Notes: a model not told the origin generated them from the letters alone. DNA of 64,000 nucleotides from Streptomyces pluripotens (GCF_000802245.2 NZ_CP021080.1:310001-374000); one strand, 5' to 3'; positions 40,849-50,617 are shown, counted from the first letter of the stretch. Translations and numbers: made by a program.

Positions 40849-42248
40849 GCGCCCCCAAGGCCCCCACCACGGCCCCTGAGGAGGACACCGCCGCCCCGGC
40901 CGGCACCGCATCCGGCACCGCATCCGGCACTGCTGCCGGCACCGAGCTGGACACCGAGGCCCTCCGCGAGCGCGCGCTGACCTCACTCGCCACCGCCCGG
41001 GACCGCACCACGCTGCTGACCTCCTGCGTCGACGAGCCGGACCTGACCGCCCAGCACTCCCCGCTGATGTCCCCGCTGGTGTGGGACCTCGCGCATATCG
41101 GCAACCAGGAAGAACTGTGGTTGCTGCGGGCGGTCGGCGGCCGGGAGGCGATGCGGCCCGAGATCGACAGCCTCTACGACGCCTTCGAGCATCCGCGTGC
41201 CGAGCGGCCCTCGCTTCCGCTGTTGGCGCCCGCCGAGGCCCGCACGTACGCATCCGAGGTACGCGGCCGGGCCCTGGACCTGTTGGCGGCGGCAGACTTC
41301 CACAGCACCCGGCTGACCGAGGCCGGATTCGCCTTCGGAATGATCGCCCAGCACGAACAGCAGCATGATGAGACGATGCTGATCACCCATCAGCTGCGCA
41401 AGGGGCCGCAGGCCTTGACCGCCCCGGACCCGAAACCAGCACCGCTGTTCACTGGTCCGGCCGAAGTCCTCGTACCAGGCGGTTCGTTCACGATGGGCAC
41501 CTCCTTGGAACCGTGGGCGCTGGACAACGAACGCCCGGCGCACCCACGAAAGGTGGCGCCCTTCTGGATCGACACGACCCCCGTGACGAACGCCGCGTAC
41601 CAGGGGTTCATCGAGGACGGTGGTTACGGCACCGAGCGCTGGTGGTCACCCAAGGGCTGGGCGCACGTCAGGCGGCACGCCATCTCGGCCCCGCTGTTCT
41701 GGCGCAAGGAGGGCGGCCAGTGGCTCAGGCGCCACTTCGGGGTCACGGAGCCGGTCCCGGCCGACGAGCCGGTGCTGCACGTGTGCTGGTACGAGGCCGA
41801 TGCCTACGCCCGCTGGGCCGGGCGCCGGCTGCCCACTGAGGCGGAGTGGGAGAAGGCGGCCCGGTTCGATCCGACCACCGGGCGATCCGCCCGCTATCCG
41901 TGGGGCGACGCCGGCCCGGGGCCCGAGCACGCCAACCTGGGCCAGCAGCACCTGCGGCCGGCGCCTTCCGGAAGCTACCCGGCTGGTGAGTCTCCGCTGG
42001 GCGTGCGCCAGCTGATCGGTGACGTGTGGGAGTGGACGGCGAGTGATTTCCTGCCGTATCCGGGGTTCCGGGCCTTCCCTTACCGGGAGTATTCGGACGT
42101 GTTCTTCGGCTCCGAGTACAAGGTGCTGCGCGGCGGCTCGTTCGCCGTGGACCCGGTGGCCTGCCGGGGCACGTTCCGCAATTGGGACTATCCGATCCGC
42201 CGGCAGATCTTCTCCGGGTTCCGCACCGCCCGTTCGGAGAGGGACTGA
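40845..42248 (+). CDS. egtB: Hercynylcysteine sulfoxide synthase EgtB
   Basis: The 467-residue iron enzyme joins hercynine and gamma-glutamylcysteine with oxygen. The DinB-like N-terminal domain carries the likely iron ligands H84, H170 and H174 (WDLAHIG and AQHEQQHDE), with spacing like that of known EgtB. The C-terminal FGE-sulfatase domain reads LVPGGSFTMGT, RLPTEAEWEKAARF and GDVWEWTASDF, then VLRGGSFAV. The N-terminal 35 residues are Ala/Thr-rich and variable. It overlaps egtA by four bases and egtC by one. Confidence 0.95.
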   Translation: MSAPKAPTTAPEEDTAAPAGTASGTASGTAAGTELDTEALRERALTSLATARDRTTLLTSCVDEPDLTAQHSPLMSPLVWDLAHIGNQEELWLLRAVGGREAMRPEIDSLYDAFEHPRAERPSLPLLAPAEARTYASEVRGRALDLLAAADFHSTRLTEAGFAFGMIAQHEQQHDETMLITHQLRKGPQALTAPDPKPAPLFTGPAEVLVPGGSFTMGTSLEPWALDNERPAHPRKVAPFWIDTTPVTNAAYQGFIEDGGYGTERWWSPKGWAHVRRHAISAPLFWRKEGGQWLRRHFGVTEPVPADEPVLHVCWYEADAYARWAGRRLPTEAEWEKAARFDPTTGRSARYPWGDAGPGPEHANLGQQHLRPAPSGSYPAGESPLGVRQLIGDVWEWTASDFLPYPGFRAFPYREYSDVFFGSEYKVLRGGSFAVDPVACRGTFRNWDYPIRRQIFSGFRTARSERD

Positions 42249-43024
42249 TGTGCCGTCATCTGGCGTGGCTGGGGCCCGAGAAGCCGCTCGGCCGAGTCCT
42301 CATGGAGCCCCCACACAGCCTGTTCCGCCAGTCGTGGGAACCGCGGCGGCAGCGCTACGGAACCGTCAACGCCGATGGTTTCGGGGTGGGCTGGTACGCA
42401 CCCGGGGATCCCGTACCGGCGCGCTACCGGCGGGCGGGGCCGATCTGGGCGGACCTGTCGTTCGCCGACCTGGCACGGGTGGTGCGCTCCGGTGCCGTGC
42501 TGGCCGCCGTCCGGGACGCAACGCTGGCGGGCGCGGACGGCGAGGCGGCGGCAGCGCCGTTCGCGGCCGGACGCTGGTTGTTCAGCCACAACGGCGCCAT
42601 CCCGGGATGGCCGGACGCCGCTGCCTCACTGGTGTCCGCGCTGCCCCCGGTCGACCTGCTGTCACTGCAGGCGGGGAACGACTCGGCGTTCGTCTGGGCG
42701 CTGGTACTGCACCGGCTGCGAGCCGGCGAGGAACCGGTCCAGGCTCTCGGAGAAACGGTTCTCCGGTTCGTCCGGTCCGCCCCCGCGTCCCGCCTCAACC
42801 TCCTGCTGACGGATGGCACCACGATCACTGCCACCGCCTGGGGAGACACCCTGTGGTACCGCACCGAGCCCGGCCGGAGCACGGTCGTCGCCTCCGAGCC
42901 GTACGACGACGATCCGCTCTGGCAGGAGGTACCCGACCGCACCCTGCTCACCGCGAGCCGCGCCGGCGTGCTGCTCGCCCCGCTGGAGGATTCAGCGGCC
43001 GTCCCGAAGGAGCCCTGTACGTGA
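42248..43024 (+). CDS. egtC: Glutamine amidotransferase-type hydrolase EgtC
   Basis: The 258-residue class II amidotransferase-fold enzyme removes the gamma-glutamyl group from the EgtB product. The N-terminal nucleophile C2 (MCRHLAW) becomes exposed after methionine removal. Other family marks are NADGFGVGWYA and LFSHNGAIPGWPDA. The ATG shares a base with the egtB stop (TGATG). Length and motifs match Streptomyces EgtC. It lies exactly in pathway order between egtB and egtD. Confidence 0.93.
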   Translation: MCRHLAWLGPEKPLGRVLMEPPHSLFRQSWEPRRQRYGTVNADGFGVGWYAPGDPVPARYRRAGPIWADLSFADLARVVRSGAVLAAVRDATLAGADGEAAAAPFAAGRWLFSHNGAIPGWPDAAASLVSALPPVDLLSLQAGNDSAFVWALVLHRLRAGEEPVQALGETVLRFVRSAPASRLNLLLTDGTTITATAWGDTLWYRTEPGRSTVVASEPYDDDPLWQEVPDRTLLTASRAGVLLAPLEDSAAVPKEPCT

Positions 43025-43983
43025 GTCCCCTGCACGTCACCCGCACCCTCCCCGAGGACGCGACGGACGCCGCGCTGCGCGCAGACGTCCTGCACGGCCT
43101 CACCGAGATGCCCAAGTGGCTGCCGCCCAAGTGGTTCTACGACGCGCGCGGCAGTGAGCTGTTCGAGCAGATCACCGAACTACCCGAGTACTACCCCACT
43201 CGCGCCGAACGAGAGATCCTCGCCACCCGTTCCGGCGAGATCGCCGCCGCCAGCGGTGCCCGCACCCTCGTCGAACTGGGCTCGGGCTCCTCGGAGAAGA
43301 CCCGCTACCTGATCGACGCGCTCACTCCACTCGCCTCCTATGTCCCCGTGGACGTCAGCGAGAGCGCCCTCACGCAGGCCGGACGGGCGCTCATCGCGGA
43401 CCTACCGGGCCTGGACGTCCACGCCGTGATCGCCGACTTCACCGCACCCCTCGCGCTGCCGGCGACACCCGGACCCCGCCTGCTGGCCTTCCTCGGCGGC
43501 ACCATCGGCAATCTGCTGCCCGCCGAGCGTGCCGCGTTCCTCGCCTCCGTGCGCACCCTGCTCGCTCCGGGCGACGGGCTGCTGCTCGGCACGGACCTGG
43601 TCAAGGACGAGGACGTCCTGGTCCGGGCGTACGACGACGCGGCCGGGGTGACGGCCGCGTTCAACAAGAACGTGCTGACCGTCGTCAACCGCGAACTCGG
43701 CGCCGACTTCGACCCGGACGCCTTCGACCACCGGGCGCTGTGGAACGCGGAGCGGGAGTGGATCGAGATGCGGCTGCGTTCCCGCACCGCGCAGACGGTG
43801 AAGGTGCCGGCGCTGGACCTCGCCGTGCACTTCGCAGCGGACGAGGAACTGCGCACCGAAGTGTCCGCGAAATTCCACAAGCAGCGAGTCATCACCGAAC
43901 TGGCTGCTGCCGGACTGGCATTGACTGACTGGTGGACGGACACACAGGGCCGGTTTGCGCTGTCGCTGAGCGTAGTGCGGTAG
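43021..43983 (+). CDS. egtD: Histidine N-alpha-methyltransferase EgtD
   Basis: The 320-residue enzyme trimethylates histidine to hercynine with SAM, the first committed step of ergothioneine synthesis. The SAM loop is ELGSGSSEKTRYL (residues 87-94 for GSGSSEKT), and the family opening PPKWFYDARGSELFEQITEL and LLAFLGGTIGN are present. A GTG start overlaps the egtC stop (GTGA). No egtE lyase gene follows; the last step must be done by a distant lyase or nonenzymatically. Confidence 0.95.
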   Translation: MSPLHVTRTLPEDATDAALRADVLHGLTEMPKWLPPKWFYDARGSELFEQITELPEYYPTRAEREILATRSGEIAAASGARTLVELGSGSSEKTRYLIDALTPLASYVPVDVSESALTQAGRALIADLPGLDVHAVIADFTAPLALPATPGPRLLAFLGGTIGNLLPAERAAFLASVRTLLAPGDGLLLGTDLVKDEDVLVRAYDDAAGVTAAFNKNVLTVVNRELGADFDPDAFDHRALWNAEREWIEMRLRSRTAQTVKVPALDLAVHFAADEELRTEVSAKFHKQRVITELAAAGLALTDWWTDTQGRFALSLSVVR

Positions 43984-43996
43984 TGCGGTAGTGCGG
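43973..43996. repeat. Three 8-bp repeats at the end of egtD
   Basis: TAGTGCGG is repeated three times, the second copy supplying the egtD TAG stop. The array then meets the convergent solute-binding protein gene, whose stop is five bases beyond. Confidence 0.8.
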
Positions 43997-44000
43997 TGGG

Positions 44001-45257
44001 TCAGCCCAGATCCGGAGCGAGCGCCTCGGTGATCTTCTTCGAGGCGCGGCGCGCCTCGGTCTGCGGGTCCGCTCCGTCGAGCACCCGGGTCATGTACTTC
44101 TTGATCGGGTTGTCGGCCTCGACATCGGCCCATTGAGGGGTGTGGGGGGTCGCCCGGCCGTGAGCCGCGCCCGCGGCCATGGCGGCGACCCCCTCCTCAC
44201 CCGCGACCGCTCCGGCCAGCGTGGTCTTGTTGGGCACGTAGTTCATGGTGCGGGCGAGTTCGGTGTCCCATTTGGCGCCGGTGAGCGCCCCGACGACGGC
44301 CGTCGCGGCGAACTGGTCCTTGGTGTGCTGCGAGATGACGAGGTCGGAGCCGCCGGTGAACACGGTGCCGGGCCGTGCTGCGGTCTTGCCGGGTACCGGG
44401 AAGAAGCCGAGTTTGCCCTTCAGATCCGGGTTCTGCTGCACGATCGAGCGGGCGAGTCCGGGTACGGCGACGATCTGTGCCACCTTGCCGTCCGCGAACA
44501 CCCCGGCCTGGGGCGGGTGTTCCTCATCGGCGTCCACCGGCCCCGCACCCAGCGCCTGCAGCCGCCGGTAGAAGTCCATCCCGCGCAGGGCGGCCGGCGT
44601 GTCCAGAGTGCCCTTCCACTCGTAGTCCTTCTCCTGGGCCAGGTCGCCGCCCTCGTCCCAGATGAAGCCGGAGAGGGTGTACCAGTCCTGTCCAGCGAGG
44701 TAGATGCCTTGGGTGCCGCCGGAATCGAGCTTCCCGGTGTCGGCGAGCCATTCGTCGCGGTTCTTCGGCGGACGGGTGATGCCGGCCTGCTCGAACAGGT
44801 CCTTGCGGTAGATGACCACACGGTTGGCCCCGTACCAGGGTATGCCGTACTGCCTGTTGCCGTCCTTGCCGGGCTGCGCGAGACCGGGCAGCCACTTCTC
44901 CATGCCCCAGTCCCGCATCGATTCCAGCGTGAGGTCCACCAGCCGGCCGCCGTCCGCGTACAGCGGCACCTGGGTGTTGCCGACCTCGATGACATCCGGG
45001 CCGTTCCCGGAGTCATCCTTGAGCGCCGTGCGAACCTTCTCGACGATGCCGGTCCATTCCTGGATGCGGATGTCGAGCCGCAGGTTCTTGTGAGTGCGTT
45101 CGAAGTCCTCGGTGAAGCGCTCCAGGAACTGCTTGGAGGCGCTGCCCTTCATCAGCCACACGGTGACGGTCTCGCGTTTCTGAGCGCTGGGAAGCATCCC
45201 GCAGGCACTGACGAGGGAACCGGTGATGCAGATGAGGGCGAGCAGGCGACGTCTCAC
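44001..45257 (-). CDS. Extracellular solute-binding lipoprotein (sugar ABC type)
   Basis: The 418-residue family 1 binding protein starts with a GTG (RRRLLALICITGSLVSACGM), a lipoprotein signal with acceptor C19. Its mature part shows ETVTVWLMKGSASKQFLERF, VIEVGNTQVPLYADGGRLVD and YGIPWYGANRVVIYRKDLFE, typical of sugar-binding ABC components such as those for trehalose/maltose or N-acetylglucosamine. No permease or ATPase gene is adjacent, so it is an orphan binding protein that must share a transporter elsewhere. It converges on egtD with an 17-base gap. Confidence 0.9.
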   Translation of the reverse strand: MRRRLLALICITGSLVSACGMLPSAQKRETVTVWLMKGSASKQFLERFTEDFERTHKNLRLDIRIQEWTGIVEKVRTALKDDSGNGPDVIEVGNTQVPLYADGGRLVDLTLESMRDWGMEKWLPGLAQPGKDGNRQYGIPWYGANRVVIYRKDLFEQAGITRPPKNRDEWLADTGKLDSGGTQGIYLAGQDWYTLSGFIWDEGGDLAQEKDYEWKGTLDTPAALRGMDFYRRLQALGAGPVDADEEHPPQAGVFADGKVAQIVAVPGLARSIVQQNPDLKGKLGFFPVPGKTAARPGTVFTGGSDLVISQHTKDQFAATAVVGALTGAKWDTELARTMNYVPNKTTLAGAVAGEEGVAAMAAGAAHGRATPHTPQWADVEADNPIKKYMTRVLDGADPQTEARRASKKITEALAPDLG

Positions 45258-45550
45258 GAAGGGTCCTGTTCTGTCTGACGGGGGTGGCGCGGACAGGGGG
45301 TGGGGGCCCGACGTGGGGGGACGAGCACGCATGCTCGTACGGGTGTGGTGGATTTTGGTATGGACCAACGCGGAGGGTCAAGGGCTGCCACGGGGCCTAC
45401 CTGGACGCCGTGCGGTCCGAGCGCGGATGCGGCACGGTGGAATGCGGCGCGTCTCGTCGGTCCCACCCGTCAGGCCGGTTCGCCGGTCACGCCGGACGCG
45501 GGGCAGGCACCGGCACGCCGAACAGCCTCCGGGCGGAGAGGAACATCCCC

Positions 45551-45766
45551 ATGACCAACCACACCTACCGGGTCACCGAGATCGTCGGCACCTCGCACGA
45601 GGGCGTCGACCAGGCCATCCGCAACGGCATCGCCCGCGCCGGCCAGACCCTGCGCAACCTGGACTGGTTCGAGGTGACCCAGGTCCGCGGCCAGATCGAG
45701 GACGGGCGGATCGAGCACTACCAGGTCGGCCTGAAGGTGGGCTTCCGCATCGAGGACGGGGACTGA
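45551..45766 (+). CDS. Dodecin
   Basis: The 71-residue protein (MTNHTYRVTEIVGTSHEGVD then QAIRNGIARAGQTLRNLDWF) has the standard dodecin sequence, a dodecameric flavin-binding and storage protein. The conserved W in NLDWFEV stacks on the flavin; Q in VTQVRGQIEDG is also family-typical. The ATG follows GGAGAGGAA. It stands alone between an orphan binding protein and a HAD gene. Confidence 0.95.
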   Translation: MTNHTYRVTEIVGTSHEGVDQAIRNGIARAGQTLRNLDWFEVTQVRGQIEDGRIEHYQVGLKVGFRIEDGD

Positions 45767-45780
45767 CCCACCGGAGGACG

Positions 45781-46272
45781 TCAGGTCCGGCCCTCCCGCT
45801 CCTGCGCCGCTTCCAGCGCTGCCGACTTCGCAGCCCAGCGGGCCCGTACGACGGTGAACCCGGCACGCTCCGCGTCGCCGCACACCAGTTCGTCATCGTC
45901 CACGAAAAGCCGGACCTCGCGGTCGCGGGCGAGTCGGCGCAGGATCTCCAGCTTGGTGAACCGCGCCGGCCTGCGATCGGCGTTGCCCCGCATGTACAAG
46001 CGTCCGCCGGGCAACCCGTGCCTGGCGAGCCACTCCAGCGTGTCCCGGCGGCAGCACTCGGGGCGACCCGTGAGGTACACGACCTCGCACTCGCGGGCGC
46101 TGTCCACCACAAGCGCCACCCCCTCGGGCATGGGCGGATCCCCGGGCGCGGCAGCGAAGAACGCAGCCCAGTCACGTGGCCGCGCCCGGAGGAAGTGCTG
46201 CCGGTGGGCCGTGTCGGCCAGGGTGTTGTCCAGGTCGAACACGGCGAGGGGCCGTCCGCTGCTGTCCGTCAC
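45781..46272 (-). CDS. HAD family phosphatase (polynucleotide 3'-phosphatase-like)
   Basis: The 163-residue protein begins with HAD motif I, AVFDLDNTLADTAHRQHFL, with both aspartates. Motif II is VVYLTGRPE (T), the conserved lysine lies in ARFTKLEILRRL, and motif IV is VRLFVDDDELVC. The DLDNTLADTxHR start followed by a WxxFF segment is typical of LNS2/PNKP-like HAD domains found in nucleic-acid repair or small-molecule phosphatases. Convergent with dodecin, 14 bases apart. Confidence 0.88.
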   Translation of the reverse strand: MTDSSGRPLAVFDLDNTLADTAHRQHFLRARPRDWAAFFAAAPGDPPMPEGVALVVDSARECEVVYLTGRPECCRRDTLEWLARHGLPGGRLYMRGNADRRPARFTKLEILRRLARDREVRLFVDDDELVCGDAERAGFTVVRARWAAKSAALEAAQEREGRT

Positions 46273-46398
46273 CCTGTCACCCTACGGGCTTGCAGACCAC
46301 CGCTCTCTTCGCGCTGGACCGCTGACGGCCCGAGGTGCGAACCGGGAAGGGGCCGGTGACCCTGGGAAGGCGAACCTCAAGCGATGAGGAGGGCTGCC

Positions 46399-46587
46399 AT
46401 GTCCCTCATGGACAAGATCAAGGGCATGCTCAAGGGCCATGAGGAGATGGTCGACAAGGGCATCGATGCGGTCGGCGACTCCACCGACCGGCGCACCGGG
46501 AACGCGTACCAGTCCCAGGTCGACACCGCACAGGACAGGCTGAGGGACGCGTTCGGTACCCGGCGGGAGCAACCCCCGCAGTCCTGA
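46399..46587 (+). CDS. MT0933-like antitoxin-family small protein
   Basis: The 62-residue protein ([20 protein letters not shown] then [20 protein letters not shown]) belongs to the MT0933/Rv0909-type antitoxin family. The AGGAGG ribosome site lies between two in-frame ATGs, which fixes the second ATG as the start. No toxin gene is adjacent; both flanks are unrelated genes. Proteins of this family are widespread in Streptomyces and many may be unlinked stress-response proteins. Confidence 0.85.
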   Translation: MSLMDKIKGMLKGHEEMVDKGIDAVGDSTDRRTGNAYQSQVDTAQDRLRDAFGTRREQPPQS

Positions 46588-46656
46588 CGAACCGGGGGCG
46601 GTCTAGAATCGCGGAGTTTGTCCCCCTCCCGGTCGGCCCGTACGGAGTGTCCCCCG

Positions 46657-49005
46657 ATGCACAGCCCCCATGACACGTACGTCCGCGTGCGCGGCGCGCG
46701 CGAGCACAACCTCAAGGGCGTCGACGTGGACATCCCGCGGGACGTACTCGCCGTGTTCACCGGTGTGTCCGGCTCGGGGAAGTCGTCCCTGGCCTTCGGC
46801 ACGATCTACGCCGAGGCACAGCGACGCTACTTCGAGTCGGTCGCGCCGTATGCGCGCCGGCTGATCCACCAGGTAGGGGCGCCCAGGGTCGGCGGGATCA
46901 CCGGCCTGCCACCCGCCGTCTCCCTCCAACAGCACCGTTCGGCTCCTTCCTCACGTTCATCGGTGGGTACGGTCACCCATCTGTCCAACTCGCTGCGCAT
47001 GCTGTTCTCGCGTGCCGGGCACTACCCGCCCGGCGCCGAACGCCTCGACTCGGACGCGTTCTCGCCGAACACGGCGGCCGGCGCCTGCCCCGGGTGCCAC
47101 GGTCTCGGGCACGTGCACCGCACGACGGAGGAGTTGCTGGTTCCGGACCCCTCGCGGTCCATCCGCGACGGTGCCATCGCCGCCTGGCCGGGCGCATGGC
47201 AGGGCAAGAACCTGCGCGACATCCTCGACGCGCTCGGACACGACGTGGACCGGCCCTGGCGCGAACTGCCGGCCGGGCAGCGGGAGTGGATCCTGTTCAC
47301 GGACGAACAGCCGGTCGTCACCGTCCATCCGGTACGGGACGCGGACCGGATCCAACGGCCCTACCAGGGCACGTACATGAGCGCCCGCCGGTACGTCATG
47401 AAGACGTTCTCCGATACCAAGTCCCAAACGCTGCGGGCGAAGGCGGCACGGTTCCTGATCAGCACGCCCTGCCCGGACTGCAAGGGCAGCCGGTTGCGGC
47501 CCGAGGCACTGGCGGTCACCTTCGGCGGGCGGAACATCGCCGAGCTGGCCGCGCTGCCGCTCACCGACCTCGCCGGACAGCTCGACGGTACGACGGAGAC
47601 CGCCCGGGTCCTCACCGAGGACCTCACGTCCCGGATCGCGCCGGTGGCCGAGCTGGGCCTCGGCTATCTGAGTCTCGATCGGGCCACCCCCACGCTGTCG
47701 GCGGGCGAACTACAACGGCTCCGGCTCGCCACACAGTTGCGCTCGGGGCTGTTCGGCGTGGTCTACGTGCTGGACGAACCGTCCGCCGGACTGCACCCGG
47801 CGGACACCGAGGCGCTGCTGACCGTACTGGCCCGGCTGCGGGCAGCCGGGAATTCGGTGTTCGTGGTGGAGCACCACCTGGAGGTGGTGCGCGGCGCCGA
47901 CTGGCTGGTGGACGTCGGTCCCGGTGCCGGCGAGCACGGCGGCCGTGTGCTGTACAGCGGGCCGCCGGCCGAGCTGGCCGCGGTCGAGGAGTCGGCGACG
48001 GCCGCGTACCTCTTCGACGAGTCCCCGGGACCGGCACGTGACGTCCGCGGACCCCGTGGCTGGCTGAAGGTGGGGCCGGTGAACCGGCACAATCTGCGGG
48101 CGGTGACGGCCGAGTTCCCGCTCGGCGTGCTCACCGCTGTGACCGGTGTCTCCGGTTCCGGCAAGTCCACGCTCATCGGCGAGGTGACGGAGGATCTGGC
48201 GGGGGTCGGACGGCTGGTCCGGGTGGACCAGAAGCCCATCGGCCGCACCCCGCGCTCCAACCTGGCCACCTACACCGGCCTGTTCGACGTGGTGCGCAAG
48301 GTGTTCGCCGCGACCGGGGAGGCCCGTTCGCGCGGGTACGGCGTCGGGCGGTTCTCCTTCAACGTGGCTGGGGGTGGACCCTCGGGGGGCGGGCGGTGCG
48401 AGACCTGCCAGGGTGAGGGGTTCGTCAGTGTGGAGCTGCTGTTCCTGCCGAGCACGTACGCGCCCTGCCCGGACTGCGGGGGTGCCCGGTACAACCCCGA
48501 GACGCTCCAAGTGACGTACCGGGGGCGGAACATCGCCCAGGTACTCGACCTGACGGTGGAGGCGGCGGCGGAATTCTTCGCGGACACCCCGGCCGTGGCC
48601 CGCAGCCTGGGCGCGCTGCTGGACGTGGGCCTCGGCTATGTGCGGCTCGGCCAGCCCGCGACGGAGCTGTCCGGCGGTGAGGCGCAGCGGATCAAGCTGG
48701 CGAGCGAGTTGCAGCGCGGGCGCCGCGGCCACACCCTCTATCTGCTGGACGAGCCGACGACCGGGCTGCACCCGGCTGATGTGGAGGTACTCATGGACCG
48801 GCTGCACGGCCTGGTCGACGCCGGGCACACGGTCGTGGTGGTCGAGCACGACATGACGGTGGTCGCGGACGCCGACTGGGTGATCGATCTCGGGCCGGGC
48901 GGCGGTGACCGGGGCGGCCGCATCGTGGCGGCCGGGCCACCGGAGCGGGTGGCCCGGGCGGCGGGCAGCGCCACGGCACCCTACCTGGCACGCATCGTGG
49001 CCTGA
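46657..49005 (+). CDS. UvrA-like ABC ATPase lacking the UvrB-binding part
   Basis: The 782-residue protein has two complete UvrA-type ATPase halves: [20 protein letters not shown] and [14 protein letters not shown] for Walker A. The signatures are [12 protein letters not shown] (variant) and [12 protein letters not shown], and Walker B reads [12 protein letters not shown] and [12 protein letters not shown]. Zinc modules are [28 protein letters not shown] and [12 protein letters not shown]. It is about 170 residues shorter than UvrA and is of the group found in antibiotic-producing actinobacteria (DrrC type), often linked with resistance to DNA-binding drugs. Confidence 0.9.
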   Translation: MHSPHDTYVRVRGAREHNLKGVDVDIPRDVLAVFTGVSGSGKSSLAFGTIYAEAQRRYFESVAPYARRLIHQVGAPRVGGITGLPPAVSLQQHRSAPSSRSSVGTVTHLSNSLRMLFSRAGHYPPGAERLDSDAFSPNTAAGACPGCHGLGHVHRTTEELLVPDPSRSIRDGAIAAWPGAWQGKNLRDILDALGHDVDRPWRELPAGQREWILFTDEQPVVTVHPVRDADRIQRPYQGTYMSARRYVMKTFSDTKSQTLRAKAARFLISTPCPDCKGSRLRPEALAVTFGGRNIAELAALPLTDLAGQLDGTTETARVLTEDLTSRIAPVAELGLGYLSLDRATPTLSAGELQRLRLATQLRSGLFGVVYVLDEPSAGLHPADTEALLTVLARLRAAGNSVFVVEHHLEVVRGADWLVDVGPGAGEHGGRVLYSGPPAELAAVEESATAAYLFDESPGPARDVRGPRGWLKVGPVNRHNLRAVTAEFPLGVLTAVTGVSGSGKSTLIGEVTEDLAGVGRLVRVDQKPIGRTPRSNLATYTGLFDVVRKVFAATGEARSRGYGVGRFSFNVAGGGPSGGGRCETCQGEGFVSVELLFLPSTYAPCPDCGGARYNPETLQVTYRGRNIAQVLDLTVEAAAEFFADTPAVARSLGALLDVGLGYVRLGQPATELSGGEAQRIKLASELQRGRRGHTLYLLDEPTTGLHPADVEVLMDRLHGLVDAGHTVVVVEHDMTVVADADWVIDLGPGGGDRGGRIVAAGPPERVARAAGSATAPYLARIVA

Positions 49006-49847
49006 GCCCGGCTTGCGGCCCGCGGCGGGGCCGCCGAACCGTCCCCGACCAGCGCCGCGTGGGTCCAGGCGGGCTCCGGGGCAGCCGGCTGGGCCGCACG
49101 GGCAAGGGAGCGACGGTCGGCGTGGGTGCCCGGTGGTATCACCGACCGCACCTCCACCTCGGCAACCAGCAAGCGGGTACGGGCCACCCGCCAGAGGGAC
49201 GCCAGCAGGGTGTCCTCACCGACGAACGCCGCCACGGTGCCGGGCCCGCCGCCCTGCTGCCGGTAGCGCAGCCGGACCGGCTGTACGGGCACGCCCGCGT
49301 CCAGCGCGGCCTGGAAGACGGCCCGACGGAAGCGACCGTGGGCCCGACCGCACCAGGTGCTGCCTTCGGGGAAGGCGGCCACCGCCGCTCCCTCGCGCAG
49401 AGCACCGGCGATCCGGGCGACCGTGCCGGGCAGGGCACGCAGCCGGTCCCGCTCGATGAACAGGGTCCCGCCGCGGGCGGCCAGCGCGCCCGCCACCGGC
49501 CACTGCCCGATCTCGGTCTTGGCGAGCATCCTGGCGGGCCGTACGGCAGCCAGCAGCGGGATGTCCAGCCAGGAGACGTGGTTGGCGACCAGCAGCATCC
49601 CCCCGTCCGGCGCGACGGTGCCGGTGATGCGGACCCGGACCCCGACAGACCGCACGATCATCCGGCACCACCGCCTGACCCACTCTGCTGGTATCCGCCC
49701 GCCGAGCGGAGACAGCACGATTCCGGCCAGCACCAGGGCCGTGACCGCGGCCAGCCGCACCACTGCGCGCGGTACGGCCGCGGTCGTCCTGGCCTGTTCC
49801 ACGCAGGCGCCCGGGGTGCAGGGCGCGGTGGGCAGCCAGACGCTCAT
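48981..49847 (-). CDS. OlsA-like lysophospholipid/lyso-ornithine acyltransferase
   Basis: The 288-residue membrane acyltransferase has motif I NHVSWLD (HxxxxD), motif II around GGTLFIERDRL and motif III VAAFPEGSTW. A single membrane helix (LAAVTALVLAGIVLSPL) precedes the catalytic domain. Its ATG overlaps the stop of the OlsB-like gene, the usual ols pair order in Streptomyces. It would add the second acyl chain to lyso-ornithine lipid. Its 3' end overlaps the UvrA-like gene by 25 bases in convergent orientation. Confidence 0.85.
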   Translation of the reverse strand: MSVWLPTAPCTPGACVEQARTTAAVPRAVVRLAAVTALVLAGIVLSPLGGRIPAEWVRRWCRMIVRSVGVRVRITGTVAPDGGMLLVANHVSWLDIPLLAAVRPARMLAKTEIGQWPVAGALAARGGTLFIERDRLRALPGTVARIAGALREGAAVAAFPEGSTWCGRAHGRFRRAVFQAALDAGVPVQPVRLRYRQQGGGPGTVAAFVGEDTLLASLWRVARTRLLVAEVEVRSVIPPGTHADRRSLARAAQPAAPEPAWTHAALVGDGSAAPPRAASRAQATMRAR

Positions 49848-50617
49848 CAGGCCGGCACGAGGGAGAGGAAGTGCCGCAGGTAGCGCGGGTTGATCCGGCG
49901 CATCGGCAGCAGGACGTACAGGTCCGCGACCCCGAAGTCCGGATCGTGCGCAGGCTCGCCGCACACCCACGCGCCCAGGCGCAGATAGCCGCGCAGCAGT
50001 GCGGGAAGCTCGCGGTGCCCGGTCGGCGCGGCAATCTCCGGCAGCCACGGCAGCAGTGGCCGCACCCGGTATTCCTCGGGCGCCAGGTGCCTGGTGCGCA
50101 CTCGCGCCCAGGTCGCGGTGGCCAGCGCCCCGCCGTCGGCGAGCGGTACGGAACAGCAGCCGGCCAGCCACTCGTGCCCCCGGTCGACCATGTAGCGGGC
50201 TATGCCCGCCCAGATGAGGCCGATGACCGCGCCGTCGCGGTGGTCGGGGTGTACGCACGAGCGACCGACCTCCACCAGGCCGGGCCGGATCGCGTCCAGC
50301 GCGCCCAGTTCGAACTCGCTCTCCGAGTACAGCCGTCCGGCGACGGCTGCCCGCTCCGGCGGCAGCAGCCGGTAGGTGCCGACCACCTGCCCGGTCCGGG
50401 TTTCGTGGACGAGCAGGTGGTCGCAGTAGGCGTCGAAGGCGTCGACGTCGAGGCCCGGCTGCGGGGTGGTCAGCAGGGCCCCCATCTCCCCGGCGAAGAC
50501 GTCGTGCCGCAGCCGCTGGGCGGCACGCACGTCGGCCTCGTCGCGGGCGAGGGTGACGGTGTAGCGGGTGGGGGCCGCGGGCTGCGGGGGACGGTCGAGG
50601 GTGGAAACGCCGGTCAT
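49847..50617 (-). CDS. OlsB-like ornithine N-acyltransferase
   Basis: The 256-residue protein is of the OlsB/GNAT type (hemolysin-like acyltransferase fold): RYTVTLARDEADVRAAQRLR, HDVFAGEMGA, GLVEVGRSCVHPDHRDGAVI and WLAGCCSVPLADGG. It probably transfers a 3-hydroxyacyl chain from ACP to ornithine, making the lysolipid. Together with the coupled OlsA-like gene it would make ornithine lipid, a phosphate-free membrane lipid. Inference is from family and gene pairing. Confidence 0.85.
   Translation of the reverse strand: MTGVSTLDRPPQPAAPTRYTVTLARDEADVRAAQRLRHDVFAGEMGALLTTPQPGLDVDAFDAYCDHLLVHETRTGQVVGTYRLLPPERAAVAGRLYSESEFELGALDAIRPGLVEVGRSCVHPDHRDGAVIGLIWAGIARYMVDRGHEWLAGCCSVPLADGGALATATWARVRTRHLAPEEYRVRPLLPWLPEIAAPTGHRELPALLRGYLRLGAWVCGEPAHDPDFGVADLYVLLPMRRINPRYLRHFLSLVPA

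Noticed and set aside
46399..46587. Toxin-antitoxin operon with a neighbour
   Set aside because: Neither the HAD phosphatase nor the UvrA-like gene resembles a toxin, and spacing or orientation do not suggest a joint operon.
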